Part shown: piece after piece, positions 1-7,504 of the stretch
How the letters are laid out: the number at the start of each line of letters is the position of its first letter
Numbering within the stretch: the stretch's first letter is position 1
Origin: Clostridium sp. 26_21
GTDB lineage: Bacteria > Bacillota > Clostridia > TANB77 > CAG-508
Length of the DNA stretch: 64,000 nt
Assembly: GCA_001915995.1 (NCBI GenBank)
Contig: MNRO01000020.1
Span: forward strand, 1-64,000
Reading direction: 5' to 3'
Notes under the pieces: generated by a model
Told to the model about the DNA's origin: nothing
Seen by the model: only the letters and a program-made list of their open reading frames with translations
Databases searched by the model: none
Program-made: the position numbers and the translations under genes

Positions 1-2
1 CA

Positions 3-191
3 ACACCAGGAAATTTATTACCAGGAGGAACAAATGCAAAAGAAGATGATGAAGATTCAGTAAGAACAACAATAACACCACCAACAGGAACAGTAATAGG
101 AAAATGGTTATATGTAACAACGGCAGTAGCAGGATTAATCTTAGTAGGAGCAACAATAATCTTTATAAAGAAAAGAATATTGGTAAAATAA
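3..191 (+). CDS. C-terminal end of a cell-surface protein (partial)
   Basis: The window opens inside this gene; the last 62 codons are readable and end at TAA 189-191. The visible part has a Gly/Pro/Thr-rich stretch, then PPTGTVIGKW, about 18 hydrophobic residues (roughly residues 35-54 of the fragment) and a basic tail (KKRILVK). That is the layout of a C-terminal wall-sorting or membrane anchor. The PPTG motif is only LPXTG-like, so sortase anchoring is an inference; a plain transmembrane anchor fits equally well. A terminator follows directly. Confidence 0.6.
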   Translation, partial: TPGNLLPGGTNAKEDDEDSVRTTITPPTGTVIGKWLYVTTAVAGLILVGATIIFIKKRILVK

Positions 192-204
192 ACTTAAGAT
201 AAAG

Positions 205-237
205 AAAAATAGCAAGTTAAAAGCTTGCTATTTTTTT
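205..237 (+). terminator. Intrinsic terminator of the surface-protein gene
   Basis: AAAAATAGCAAG pairs with CTTGCTATTTTT around a 7-nt loop and runs into seven Ts. Confidence 0.8.
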
Positions 238-291
238 CAATATAGATTAAAATTAAAAAGAAAAGATATTGATATTAAAAAGGAACTAGAT

Positions 292-666
292 ATGAAAATA
301 AGAACAGGAACAGATATTATAGAAATAAGTAGAGTAAAAGAAAGTATAGAAAGTACAAATGAAAGATTTTGTGAAAGAGTATATACAGAAAAAGAAAGAG
401 AATATTGTGAAAACAAAAAAATGCAAAAATATCAACATTATGCAGTTAGATTTTCAGCAAAAGAAGCAATATTTAAAGCAATATCTGATGAATTAGATAA
501 TAAATTTGAAATAAATTGGAAAGATATAGAAATATTAAATGATGAAAAAGGAAGACCATATGTTAATATTTTAAATAAAAAAATTCAAAATATAGAAGAT
601 ATAGATATTAGTTTATCACATTGCAAACAATATGCAATTGCTAATGTAGTTGTAATATTTAAATAA
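292..666 (+). CDS. acpS: Holo-[acyl-carrier-protein] synthase
   Basis: This enzyme transfers 4'-phosphopantetheine from CoA to the serine of acyl carrier protein, activating it for fatty-acid synthesis in the cytoplasm. At 124 aa it has the usual AcpS length. The Mg-binding residues are visible as D8 in GTDIIEI and E58 in RFSAKEAIFKA, and the C-terminal SLSHCKQYAIA motif is present. An AAGGAAC Shine-Dalgarno lies just upstream of the ATG. It begins a same-strand run with tatD 22 bp downstream. Confidence 0.95.
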   Translation: MKIRTGTDIIEISRVKESIESTNERFCERVYTEKEREYCENKKMQKYQHYAVRFSAKEAIFKAISDELDNKFEINWKDIEILNDEKGRPYVNILNKKIQNIEDIDISLSHCKQYAIANVVVIFK

Positions 667-688
667 GTTATAGTAAAGGAAGAATAAG

Positions 689-1477
689 ATGGAGTTTTTT
701 GATTCACATTCACATTATAATGATGAAAAGTTTGATGAAGATAGAGATAAAATAATAGAACAAACATATAAAAGTGGAATAACAAAATTTGTATGTGCAG
801 GATATAATATTTCATCATCAAAATTTTCACTAGAATTAGCTAATAAATACAATTATATATATTCAATAGTTGGAATTTCACCAAATGATATTCCACAAAC
901 TGAAGAAGAATTGTGGAAAAATATAGAGGAAATTTCAAATATTGCAGTTGAAAATAGAAGTAAAAAAATAGTTGCAATAGGCGAAATTGGATTAGATTAT
1001 TATTGGAATACTGAAAATAAAGAATTACAAAAACAAGCTTTTATAAAACAAATAGAATTAGCTAATAAATTGAAATTGCCAATAGTAATTCATTCAAGAG
1101 ATGCATTTATAGATACAATTGATATTATAAAAAATCATAAAGTAAATAAAGCTGGAGTATTTCATTGTTGCCAACAAAATCAAGAATTAGTAAAACAGGC
1201 ATTACAACTTGGATATTATATATCATTTGCAGGACCAATCACATTTAAAAATTCAAAGAATGCTCCAGCAATAATTGATATGGTTCCTCTTGATAAGATG
1301 TTAATAGAAACAGATAGCCCATATTTATCACCAGAACCAAATAGAGGGCAGAGAAATGATTGCAGAAATGTTAAATATGTTGCTCAAAAAATTGCAGATT
1401 TAAAAGGAATTTCGCTAGAAGAAGTTGCAAAAAAAACTTATGAAAATGCTATGAAAATTTTTGAAATAGAGAAATAA
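689..1477 (+). CDS. tatD: TatD-family metal-dependent hydrolase / 3'-5' DNase
   Basis: This is a TIM-barrel amidohydrolase-superfamily protein; family members are metal-dependent nucleases. At 262 aa it has the typical length. The metal ligands are present in order: H7 and H9 in DSHSHYN, E99 in GEIGLDYYW, H135 in IHSRDA, H159 in FHCC and D209 in ETDSPYLSPEP. The ATG is preceded by AAGGAAG. It sits between acpS and a uracil-DNA glycosylase, so a DNA-repair role is plausible but is not shown by the sequence. Confidence 0.92.
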   Translation: MEFFDSHSHYNDEKFDEDRDKIIEQTYKSGITKFVCAGYNISSSKFSLELANKYNYIYSIVGISPNDIPQTEEELWKNIEEISNIAVENRSKKIVAIGEIGLDYYWNTENKELQKQAFIKQIELANKLKLPIVIHSRDAFIDTIDIIKNHKVNKAGVFHCCQQNQELVKQALQLGYYISFAGPITFKNSKNAPAIIDMVPLDKMLIETDSPYLSPEPNRGQRNDCRNVKYVAQKIADLKGISLEEVAKKTYENAMKIFEIEK

Positions 1478-1528
1478 GGTTTATAGGCAAATCCAGAAAA
1501 ACCTAAATACTATAATATAGGAAAAAAT

Positions 1529-2089
1529 ATGTATAACAATTGGGAAGAATTAGAAGAAGTAGTAAAAAAATGTAGAAAATGTAGGCTATGTGAAACTAGA
1601 AAAAATGTAGTATTTGGAGTAGGAAATAGAGAAGCAGATATAATGCTTATAGGTGAGGGGCCTGGAGCAGATGAAGATGTACAAGGCGAACCTTTTGTGG
1701 GAAAAGCAGGAAAACTTATGAATATGGCATTTGATATGTTAGGAATAAAAAGAAAAGAAGTGTATATTGCTAATATAGTAAAATGTAGGCCACCCAATAA
1801 TAGAAATCCACAAGATGACGAGGCAGAAAAATGTTTAGATTATTTAAGAAATCAAGTAATTTTAGTAAAACCAAAAATAATTGTCTTATTAGGTAGTGTT
1901 GCATTAAAAAACATATTAGGAAAAGAATATGGAATAACAGCTAGTAGAGGAAAATGGATAGAAAAAAAAGGAATTCTTTATATGCCAACATGGCATCCTG
2001 CTGCATTATTGAGAGATGAAAATAAAAAAATAGATTTTATTAAAGATTTAAAACAAGTTATAAAAAGATATAATGAAATATGCCAATAG
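1529..2089 (+). CDS. Uracil-DNA glycosylase, family 4 (Fe-S type)
   Basis: This enzyme removes uracil from DNA to begin base-excision repair. The 186-aa protein carries the family-4 motif GEGPGADEDVQGEPFVG (about 42-58), the KCRPPNNRNP motif and a C-terminal HPAALLR. Cysteines C15/C18 at the N-terminus with C86 and C102 fit the 4Fe-4S ligand set of thermophile-type UDGs, which are widespread in Clostridia. A short AGGA precedes the ATG. Confidence 0.92.
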   Translation: MYNNWEELEEVVKKCRKCRLCETRKNVVFGVGNREADIMLIGEGPGADEDVQGEPFVGKAGKLMNMAFDMLGIKRKEVYIANIVKCRPPNNRNPQDDEAEKCLDYLRNQVILVKPKIIVLLGSVALKNILGKEYGITASRGKWIEKKGILYMPTWHPAALLRDENKKIDFIKDLKQVIKRYNEICQ

Positions 2090-2175
2090 ATTGAATAAAA
2101 GGTCAGGTATATTGACTGAAAGAGTATGAAAATATAAAATATCTATACAAAATTAGTTGAATGGAGTTACTTATA

Positions 2176-3438
2176 ATGGAAGAAATAAAATCAAAAGCAA
2201 ATTATTGTTTAAATTGTGTGACAAAACCTTGTTCTAATAAAGGCTGCCCATTGAATAATAATATACCAGGATTTATAAAAGCAATAAAAGAAGAAAACTA
2301 TAAAAAAGCATATGAAATATTGTCAGAGACAACAGTGTTAGAATCTGTATGTGGAAGAATATGCCCACATACTAAACAGTGTCAAGGCTCATGTGTAAGA
2401 GGAATAAAAGGACAGCCTGTTAGTATTGGGGAATTAGAAGCATTTATAGGAGATATTGCAATAAGAAAAGAATATAAATTTGCAGAAATAAATAATGAAA
2501 ATAAGGATAAAAAAATTGCAATCGTAGGAGGAGGCCCAGCTGGTTTAACAGCATCAGCATTCTTATTAAAAAAAGGATATTCTGTTACTATATTTGAAAA
2601 ATATAATTATCTTGGCGGATTACTTGTTCACGGAATTCCAGAATTTAGACTTCCAAAGGAAATAGTAAAAAATACAGTTCAGAAAATATTAGATTTAGGA
2701 TTACAAGTTGAATACAATAAAGAACTTGGAAAAAATTTAACATTGCAAGAACTTGATGAAAAATTTGATGCAATATTTTTAGCTTATGGTGCTAATATAA
2801 CTACTAAGATGGGAGTAGATGGAGAAGATTTACAAGGTGTATATGGAGGAAATCAACTTTTAGAAAAAAATTCACATCCAAATTACAAAGGAAAGAAAGT
2901 TGCTGTAATAGGTGGCGGAAATGTAGCAATGGATTGTGCTAGAGCAATAAAAAGATTAGGTGCAGAGGAAGTAGATGTTATATATAGAAGAGCAGAAGAA
3001 CAAATGCCAGCAGAAGCAAAAGAAATAGAAGAGGCTAAACAAGAAGGAATAAAATTTTTATTCCAAAATAATATTGTGAAAATTATAGGAAATCAAAAAG
3101 TAGAAAAATTAGAATTAATTAAAACAGAATTAGTGCAAAAAGAAGGAGAAAAAAGAAAAGTTCCTATTAATATAGAAAAATCAAATTATTTAATTGATAT
3201 AGATTATGTAATAATGGCATTAGGATCAATGCCTGAACAGTTTACAAACAATTTAGAACTTGATTTAGACAAGTATGGTTATATTATAGTAGACGAAAAA
3301 AATAGAACCTCAAAAGCTAAAATTTTCGCTGGAGGAGATATTGCAGGATGTAAAGGAACTGTTGCATGGGCTGCTAGGTCTGGAAGGGATGCAGCAAATT
3401 CAATTGATGAATATTTGCAAAATATAGAAGAAATATAG
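2176..3438 (+). CDS. FAD/NAD(P)-dependent oxidoreductase, glutamate synthase small-subunit (GltD) type
   Basis: This is an Fe-S/FAD electron-transfer protein of the GltD/NfnB class. The N-terminus has a cysteine cluster (CLNCVTKPC, then CGRICPHTKQCQGSC). It is followed by an FAD-binding IVGGGPAGLTA, an NAD(P)-binding VIGGGNVAMDCAR and a C-terminal FAD contact in AGGDIAG. The start is placed at 2176, five codons after the first ATG (2161), because GGAG at 2163-2166 lies at proper spacing; this gives 420 aa. No glutamate synthase large subunit is adjacent, so the electron acceptor or amidotransferase partner is unknown. Confidence 0.85.
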   Translation: MEEIKSKANYCLNCVTKPCSNKGCPLNNNIPGFIKAIKEENYKKAYEILSETTVLESVCGRICPHTKQCQGSCVRGIKGQPVSIGELEAFIGDIAIRKEYKFAEINNENKDKKIAIVGGGPAGLTASAFLLKKGYSVTIFEKYNYLGGLLVHGIPEFRLPKEIVKNTVQKILDLGLQVEYNKELGKNLTLQELDEKFDAIFLAYGANITTKMGVDGEDLQGVYGGNQLLEKNSHPNYKGKKVAVIGGGNVAMDCARAIKRLGAEEVDVIYRRAEEQMPAEAKEIEEAKQEGIKFLFQNNIVKIIGNQKVEKLELIKTELVQKEGEKRKVPINIEKSNYLIDIDYVIMALGSMPEQFTNNLELDLDKYGYIIVDEKNRTSKAKIFAGGDIAGCKGTVAWAARSGRDAANSIDEYLQNIEEI

Positions 3439-3449
3439 AAATAAAAAAC

Positions 3450-3476
3450 AAAGGACTAGAATATTCTAGTCCTTTT
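3450..3476 (+). terminator. Perfectly palindromic terminator of the GltD-like gene
   Basis: AAAGGACTAGAA pairs with TTCTAGTCCTTT, followed by a short T-run. The symmetry means it could act on both strands. Confidence 0.8.
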
Positions 3477-3477
3477 C

Positions 3478-3501
3478 AAAAAAGATAGGGATATCTTTTT
3501 T
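3478..3501 (-). terminator. Second hairpin terminator, facing the minus-strand gene
   Basis: AAAAAAGATA (3478-3487) pairs perfectly with TATCTTTTTT (3492-3501) across a 4-nt loop. Read on the minus strand it closes the transcript of the HExxH gene about 218 nt after its stop codon, and it stands back to back with the previous terminator. Confidence 0.65.
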
Positions 3502-3719
3502 GTGTAGAAAATTGATTATCTTTTGTATAATATCATATGTAAAACTTCATCTTTTGTGAAGTCATATGTAACCTAAAAATCATATGTACTTAAATAATAC
3601 TTTTGTAAATTAATATTCTTTTGTACTTTTATCTTTGGTATTTTTTAAATCTTTAGTAAAAGTTAAAAAATTTATCTTTGGTTTTTTCAAAATTTCTTTT
3701 GTGTATTAAAATCTTTTGT
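3490..3719 (-). repeat. Irregular array of about 13 copies of a 9-nt motif in the 3' region of the HExxH gene
   Basis: On the minus strand the motif reads ACAAAAGAT, with variants ACCAAAGAT and ACATATGAT. On the + strand the conserved GT falls at about 3502, 3525, 3539, 3556, 3568, 3586, 3605, 3623, 3638, 3656, 3681, 3701 and 3718. Spacing is 12-25 nt with a mean near 18, and the frame is not kept, so this is not a repeat-coding ORF. No gene was found in this stretch. Confidence 0.6.
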
Positions 3720-4801
3720 TAATTATGTATTTTATCTCCTGTTACGAAGTTAATAAATGCTCTAAACCAAGAACTAGCTTTTGAAGTTTTTTTAATTATT
3801 AGAGCAGTTTCAATGCCACCATTTTCGAGGATGTTTGATTTATGTTCTAATTGTGACATCTTTTCGGTATAATAGTCATCAAAGAAAGTATAATCATCAG
3901 TTCTTCCGATTAAATTTCCAAAATGATCTAATTTTTTTCTATAATTATCAAGTTCTTCTAAATTAGAAATATTTTTAAAAGCATTATCAAAATATCCTTT
4001 AATAATAGAATTTTGAGCTTTTAAAAAAGTTTCTGTAATTTTTTGTTTTTGAACTTCTTGTTTTTCTATAATTTTATTAGTTTTATTACATCTTTCATCA
4101 AATTCGGATAATTTGTTGTTTAATGTTAAAATCTCTTCTTCAAGTTCTAAAATTTGGTCACAACAAAGTTCAACTTCATTAAAAGTTTTATTTGAAGTAA
4201 GACTTATAAAATAATTTTTAAATTTATCATTACTTGTAAATGTACTATCAAATAATATTTCTTCACCAGTAAAATAAGTTAATTGTTCAATTAAGTTACA
4301 TTCTAGTGGATAATATGATGGACTAACAGTTTCAAATGAAATGTTAAAATATTTTACAGCTTCTTTTTGAATGCCTATGACCTTGGCAGTTGAAAACTGT
4401 ACTGCTGCTTCATTTAGCCCCATTCCTGTAATTTTTAATGCATCAAAATTACATAATCCCATACGAATTAAATTATTTCGTTTATCTTTAATTTCTTGAA
4501 TATAATGTATACATTCATGAATTGCAAATTCTTCTAAATCTTCAATAGCAACTCTTTCGTTAAAATATATAGATGCATTTTTGTAAAAGTAATTTGCTTC
4601 TGCCATTCCCTCAGGCATCTCTGCTCGATACATTGTTAATTTAGCTAACTTGGCAAACAAATCTGATTCATTAAAACAAAGTTCTGGAAATGTTTCACAA
4701 AGCTTTGTTGCAATATTGTGAGCTATTCGATTAACTGTCATTGTATCTAATATATCGACTACTTTTATTCCATCTTTTCTTAAGTCAGATTCAATGCTCA
4801 T
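3719..4801 (-). CDS. Unknown protein with an HExxH metallopeptidase-like motif
   Basis: I do not recognise the family. The 360-aa product has HECIHYIQE at about residues 95-103, an HExxH motif that often marks zinc metallopeptidases, with a glutamate-containing GLNEAAVQF segment about 40 residues later as a possible third ligand. A charged, probably coiled-coil region (about 215-260) follows. There is no signal peptide or membrane segment. The start is ATG 4801 because GGAGG lies 5 nt upstream; an upstream TTG at 4849 opens the same frame but has no such site. The gene is monocistronic, with its own upstream box array and a long 3' region. Confidence 0.75.
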   Translation of the reverse strand: MSIESDLRKDGIKVVDILDTMTVNRIAHNIATKLCETFPELCFNESDLFAKLAKLTMYRAEMPEGMAEANYFYKNASIYFNERVAIEDLEEFAIHECIHYIQEIKDKRNNLIRMGLCNFDALKITGMGLNEAAVQFSTAKVIGIQKEAVKYFNISFETVSPSYYPLECNLIEQLTYFTGEEILFDSTFTSNDKFKNYFISLTSNKTFNEVELCCDQILELEEEILTLNNKLSEFDERCNKTNKIIEKQEVQKQKITETFLKAQNSIIKGYFDNAFKNISNLEELDNYRKKLDHFGNLIGRTDDYTFFDDYYTEKMSQLEHKSNILENGGIETALIIKKTSKASSWFRAFINFVTGDKIHN

Positions 4802-4853
4802 TGTATCCTCCAGTTCTTTATTTTGACATTTGTATAATAAATTCGTCAAATTA

Positions 4854-4882
4854 ATTATACAATATTTTATAGCAAAAGTGTA
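4854..4882 (-). promoter_or_regulatory. Promoter of the HExxH gene with a weak -35
   Basis: TATAAT (4859-4854, minus strand) stands 17 bp from TACACT (4882-4877). The poor -35 directly abuts the 11-bp-phased box array upstream, suggesting activator dependence. Confidence 0.45.
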
Positions 4883-4924
4883 TTACAATAATATTAAATT
4901 TATATTACAAAAATATTACAAAAA
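4881..4924. promoter_or_regulatory. Four 7-bp boxes phased at 11 bp (response-regulator-like array)
   Basis: On the + strand TATTACA, TATTAAA, TATTACA and TATTACA begin at 4881, 4892, 4903 and 4914, exactly 11 bp apart. On the minus strand this is TGTAAT-N5-TGTAAT, compatible with the published WalR box TGTWAH-N5-TGTWAH. On the + strand it resembles PhoP-type TTHACA direct repeats. A second array with the same box and step is at 47271-47321. Confidence 0.6.
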
Positions 4925-4949
4925 GCTAAGCATTATTGCTTAGCTTTTT
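4920..4949 (-). terminator. Terminator of the first XRE-type regulator gene
   Basis: A perfect 13-bp stem, AAAAAGCTAAGCA (4920-4932) with TGCTTAGCTTTTT (4937-4949). The regulator's stop codon overlaps the stem edge. Confidence 0.85.
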
Positions 4950-5185
4950 TAATCTTGCTCCACTTCTTTAAAAACATCATCCTCAAAAAATTCTGTAATC
5001 GTAATTTCGAATCCTTCACATATATGAAGTAATGTATCTAATTTTATTAATTCAGTTCTTTTACTCATAAATGCTGCTAATGTTGACATTGGAACACCAG
5101 AAGCCTTAAATAATGCCCATAAACTCATTCCTTTTTTCTTTTGATAAAATTTAATTCTGTTTCTTACAGCATCTGATAATAACAT
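4949..5185 (-). CDS. Small XRE/Cro-type helix-turn-helix regulator (copy A)
   Basis: This 78-aa protein consists almost entirely of one helix-turn-helix domain. The recognition region GVPMSTLAAFMSKRTELIKL lies at about residues 30-49, and a short acidic tail ends in EQD. It is closely similar along its full length to the protein at 9827-10063, so the two are recent paralogs. GAGGTGG lies 6 nt before the ATG. An inverted repeat TGCTC-N5-GAGCA (5248-5262) lies in the divergent intergenic region and could be an operator; that is inference. Confidence 0.85.
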   Translation of the reverse strand: MLLSDAVRNRIKFYQKKKGMSLWALFKASGVPMSTLAAFMSKRTELIKLDTLLHICEGFEITITEFFEDDVFKEVEQD

Positions 5186-5247
5186 TTATAACCACCTCTG
5201 TTAATTTAATATATTTGAGTATAGCAATAAATTCGACAAAATTAGTC

Positions 5248-5262
5248 TGCTCAAATAGAGCA
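5248..5262. promoter_or_regulatory. Inverted repeat between divergent genes
   Basis: TGCTC AAATA GAGCA lies between the regulator gene (minus) and the membrane-protein gene (plus). It is a candidate operator for the neighbouring HTH protein. Confidence 0.35.
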
Positions 5263-5297
5263 AAAAAATGTATTTTTGGTTTTAATTTTTTTTATTA

Positions 5298-5326
5298 TTG
5301 ACTTTAAATGATTAATGTTATATTAT
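5298..5326 (+). promoter_or_regulatory. Sigma-A-type promoter of the gene at 5361
   Basis: TTGACT (5298-5303), 17-bp spacer, TATTAT (5321-5326). Confidence 0.7.
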
Positions 5327-5360
5327 ATAAGTAGTTTTAACAAAAGTTAAGGAGAATACT

Positions 5361-6188
5361 ATGGAAAAGAATTCAAGAAAAAATCAAATAAAACATAAAA
5401 GAGTTGGACTTTTTAAAGGAATGTATGACAGAGAAATCAAAAAATTTGAGATGAAGAATGGCGTAAAGCCTAATAAAGAACAAAGAAAAAAAATTCAAAA
5501 TAAAGTTTTGAAAAATGTTGGAATTAGATTTGCTGCTGGAATTGGAGCTGTTTTTATGATTGGAAATGGAGTAAAGTTGCTTACAACTGGAAAGACCATT
5601 GAAGAACCAAAAAATGGAACAACAATAAATACAGAAAATACAGGAAAAGACTTTAGAGAAAGTTTAGTTGTTGAGGAAAGCGAAATAGCAAATGACAAAA
5701 CCTTAAGTGAAAGAGATAAATTATTGCAACAGGTGCAAGAAGAAATTGGAAAGCTTAATAGTTCTGATGATATTTTAAATTATATGAAGAAAATATATGG
5801 AACAGAATATAGAAAAGCAACAGGTACTACTCTTGGCAAATTTGAACTTATTTGTATGAGAGATGGAACAATAAAAGCAATTGATAGTGAAACAGAAAAA
5901 AATATTGAATGTGTTGGATACCAAAATGGAAAATATACAAGCATTTATTCAAAAGATTCAGCATGGTATTTAGCAAAGGAAGGTAGTACTGTTTTAGAGG
6001 ATCTACAAGGGTTTATCTTAACTTCTGAAAGAATAAGAGAAGAAGAAGTAAGAAAAGATAATGGAATTACAAAACAAGAATATATTGATAAAAATATGAA
6101 ACCAAATATGGTTGATTCATTGATGAAATATTATGATACTCAAGCTGAAAAAGAAAATCAACAATCAGGTTTAGAACCAGGAGAATAA
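5361..6188 (+). CDS. Unknown protein with one membrane segment
   Basis: I do not recognise this family. The 275-aa product starts with a basic cytoplasmic stretch, then one hydrophobic segment at about residues 54-70 (GIRFAAGIGAVFMIGNGVK), a short charged linker and an external-type domain to the end. AAGGAG lies 6 nt upstream of the ATG and a good promoter is present. It is transcribed alone and closed by a strong bidirectional terminator. The single-pass layout suggests a membrane-anchored protein; nothing further can be said. Confidence 0.75.
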   Translation: MEKNSRKNQIKHKRVGLFKGMYDREIKKFEMKNGVKPNKEQRKKIQNKVLKNVGIRFAAGIGAVFMIGNGVKLLTTGKTIEEPKNGTTINTENTGKDFRESLVVEESEIANDKTLSERDKLLQQVQEEIGKLNSSDDILNYMKKIYGTEYRKATGTTLGKFELICMRDGTIKAIDSETEKNIECVGYQNGKYTSIYSKDSAWYLAKEGSTVLEDLQGFILTSERIREEEVRKDNGITKQEYIDKNMKPNMVDSLMKYYDTQAEKENQQSGLEPGE

Positions 6189-6220
6189 AAAAATAAGACT
6201 TCATTTGAAGTCTTATTTTT
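6189..6220 (+). terminator. Bidirectional terminator shared with ruvA
   Basis: AAAAATAAGACTTCA (6189-6203) pairs perfectly with TGAAGTCTTATTTTT (6206-6220). ruvA's stop codon on the minus strand lies inside the stem. Confidence 0.9.
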
Positions 6221-6815
6221 GTGATAATAAAATTAATCCTTTTTTTATTAAATCTTCAATAGATAAATTATCAATATCAAGATGTTCAAAAGCTTTTTCG
6301 ATATCTTTTTTAGAATAGCCTAAAACCATTAAACCAGAAATAGCTTCATTAATATTTTCACTATTATCTTTAGTCTTTTTAGAAGAATCTTTAAGTTTTT
6401 CTTCAAGTTGTTCTTCTTTTAGTTTATCTTTTAATTCAAGAATAATTCTTTGAGCAGATTTATTTCCTATTCCAGGAACTTTTGTAAGGACTTTTATATC
6501 ATTAGATATTACTGCAATTGCAAAATCAGAAGGTTCTATACAAGAAAGCATTACTAATGCACTTTTTGCTCCAACGCCACTAACAGAAATAAGTAATTCA
6601 AACATTTTTAATTCTTCTTGAGTTTTAAAACCATATATGCTTATATCGTCTTCTCTAACTTTTACATATGTAAATACTTTTATAATATTATGTAACTCTC
6701 CAATTGTGTCAATATTGTTTTGAGACATAAAAATTTTGTAGCCTAAACCATTAATATCTATAACAATATATCCATTTGATTTCATTTCAAGTGATCCTTT
6801 TATATATGCAAACAT
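6213..6815 (-). CDS. ruvA: Holliday junction branch-migration subunit RuvA
   Basis: RuvA binds the four-way junction and loads the RuvB helicase. The 200-aa protein has the N-terminal OB domain (starting MFAYIKGSLE), two helix-hairpin-helix motifs (SGVGAKSALVML and VPGIGNKSAQRII) and the C-terminal RuvB-contact domain (EAISGLMVLGYSKKDIEKAF), joined by an acidic linker. AAAGGA precedes the ATG. RuvB and RuvC are not next to it; here ruvA stands alone between unrelated genes. Confidence 0.95.
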   Translation of the reverse strand: MFAYIKGSLEMKSNGYIVIDINGLGYKIFMSQNNIDTIGELHNIIKVFTYVKVREDDISIYGFKTQEELKMFELLISVSGVGAKSALVMLSCIEPSDFAIAVISNDIKVLTKVPGIGNKSAQRIILELKDKLKEEQLEEKLKDSSKKTKDNSENINEAISGLMVLGYSKKDIEKAFEHLDIDNLSIEDLIKKGLILLSQK

Positions 6816-6875
6816 AATTATATTTTCCTTTCATGTTAATTTATAGTAGAATTATATATCAAAATAAAAATAAAA

Positions 6876-6910
6876 GCAACAAGTCTACCTAATTCAGGTA
6901 GACTTGTTAC
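6876..6910 (-). terminator. Terminator of the G+C-richer singleton gene
   Basis: A 13-15-bp stem around AACAAGTCTACCT / AGGTAGACTTGTT, followed on the minus strand by T-rich sequence. Confidence 0.85.
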
Positions 6911-6916
6911 TTCAGG

Positions 6917-7312
6917 TTAGAAAGTGCTGGTCCAAATGTCTTTCATTCCGAGCATGGTTCCCTTAATAAGAATCTGGCGATCATGAGACCAATTAGGTGT
7001 CAAAATAGCCTCTTCATTTACAGGAAAGCCAGCAGTCCGAAGAATTTTGAGCATATCATGAGGCCCGGTACCGCCATATCCTGCAGTTGTACAGAAAATG
7101 CGGAGTTCGAAAGGAAAGCCATCATATTTTCCGCTGATAATAAGAGGATAGTCATCTTCCTTCATATCGTCAGGGTTGGGGAGTCCTTTGCCTAAATCAT
7201 ATTTAATGATAAAGGACTCGGTGGTAAAATGACCAGAGCGAAGAACATTGATTGCGATGTCACGAGCCATGTAGCTAGTAGCGGTAATAATGTTCATACC
7301 ATCACACTTCAT
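6917..7312 (-). CDS. Unknown 131-aa protein of atypical base composition
   Basis: I do not recognise this family. The product is a soluble, glycine-rich protein with no signal peptide, and contains FCTTAGYGGTGPHDML near its middle. Its codons use G and C far more than neighbouring genes, suggesting acquisition by transfer. It has a full private transcription unit: TTTACA-17-TATAAT promoter, a perfect 18-bp inverted repeat in the 5' leader, GGAGGG Shine-Dalgarno and a strong terminator. That arrangement suggests tight, regulated expression. Confidence 0.7.
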   Translation of the reverse strand: MKCDGMNIITATSYMARDIAINVLRSGHFTTESFIIKYDLGKGLPNPDDMKEDDYPLIISGKYDGFPFELRIFCTTAGYGGTGPHDMLKILRTAGFPVNEEAILTPNWSHDRQILIKGTMLGMKDIWTSTF

Positions 7313-7339
7313 AAATAATAACCCTCCAAAAGTTTTTGC

Positions 7340-7357
7340 GAAACATTACAATGTTTC
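7340..7357. promoter_or_regulatory. Perfect inverted repeat in the 5' leader (operator or RNA hairpin)
   Basis: GAAACATT AC AATGTTTC lies between the -10 box and the Shine-Dalgarno of the minus-strand gene ending at 6917, about +17 to +34 of the predicted transcript. Confidence 0.55.
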
Positions 7358-7380
7358 TGAATGAAATTGCGTACATTTAT

Positions 7381-7409
7381 ATTATATCACAATTAACATA
7401 ATCTGTAAA
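7381..7409 (-). promoter_or_regulatory. Promoter of the 131-aa singleton gene
   Basis: Minus strand TTTACA (7409-7404), 17-bp spacer, TATAAT (7386-7381). Confidence 0.7.
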
Positions 7410-7441
7410 GGAAACATACAAAAAAATGTTCGAAAAAGAGA

Positions 7442-7470
7442 TTGACTTTTTTAGTTTGTAGTTTTATAAT
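7442..7470 (+). promoter_or_regulatory. Promoter of rarA
   Basis: TTGACT (7442-7447), 17-bp spacer, consensus TATAAT (7465-7470). Confidence 0.8.
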
Positions 7471-7504
7471 TTACAAAGATTATATGAGAAAAGGAAAATA
7501 AAAA

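Noticed and set aside
2112..2138. Promoter TTGACT...TATAAA before the GltD-like gene
   Set aside because: The spacer is only 15 bp, so it is too weak to list as a feature.
3480..3719. CRISPR-like array in the repeat-rich 3' region
   Set aside because: Units are only about 9 nt, spacing is irregular (12-25 nt) and no cas genes are nearby.
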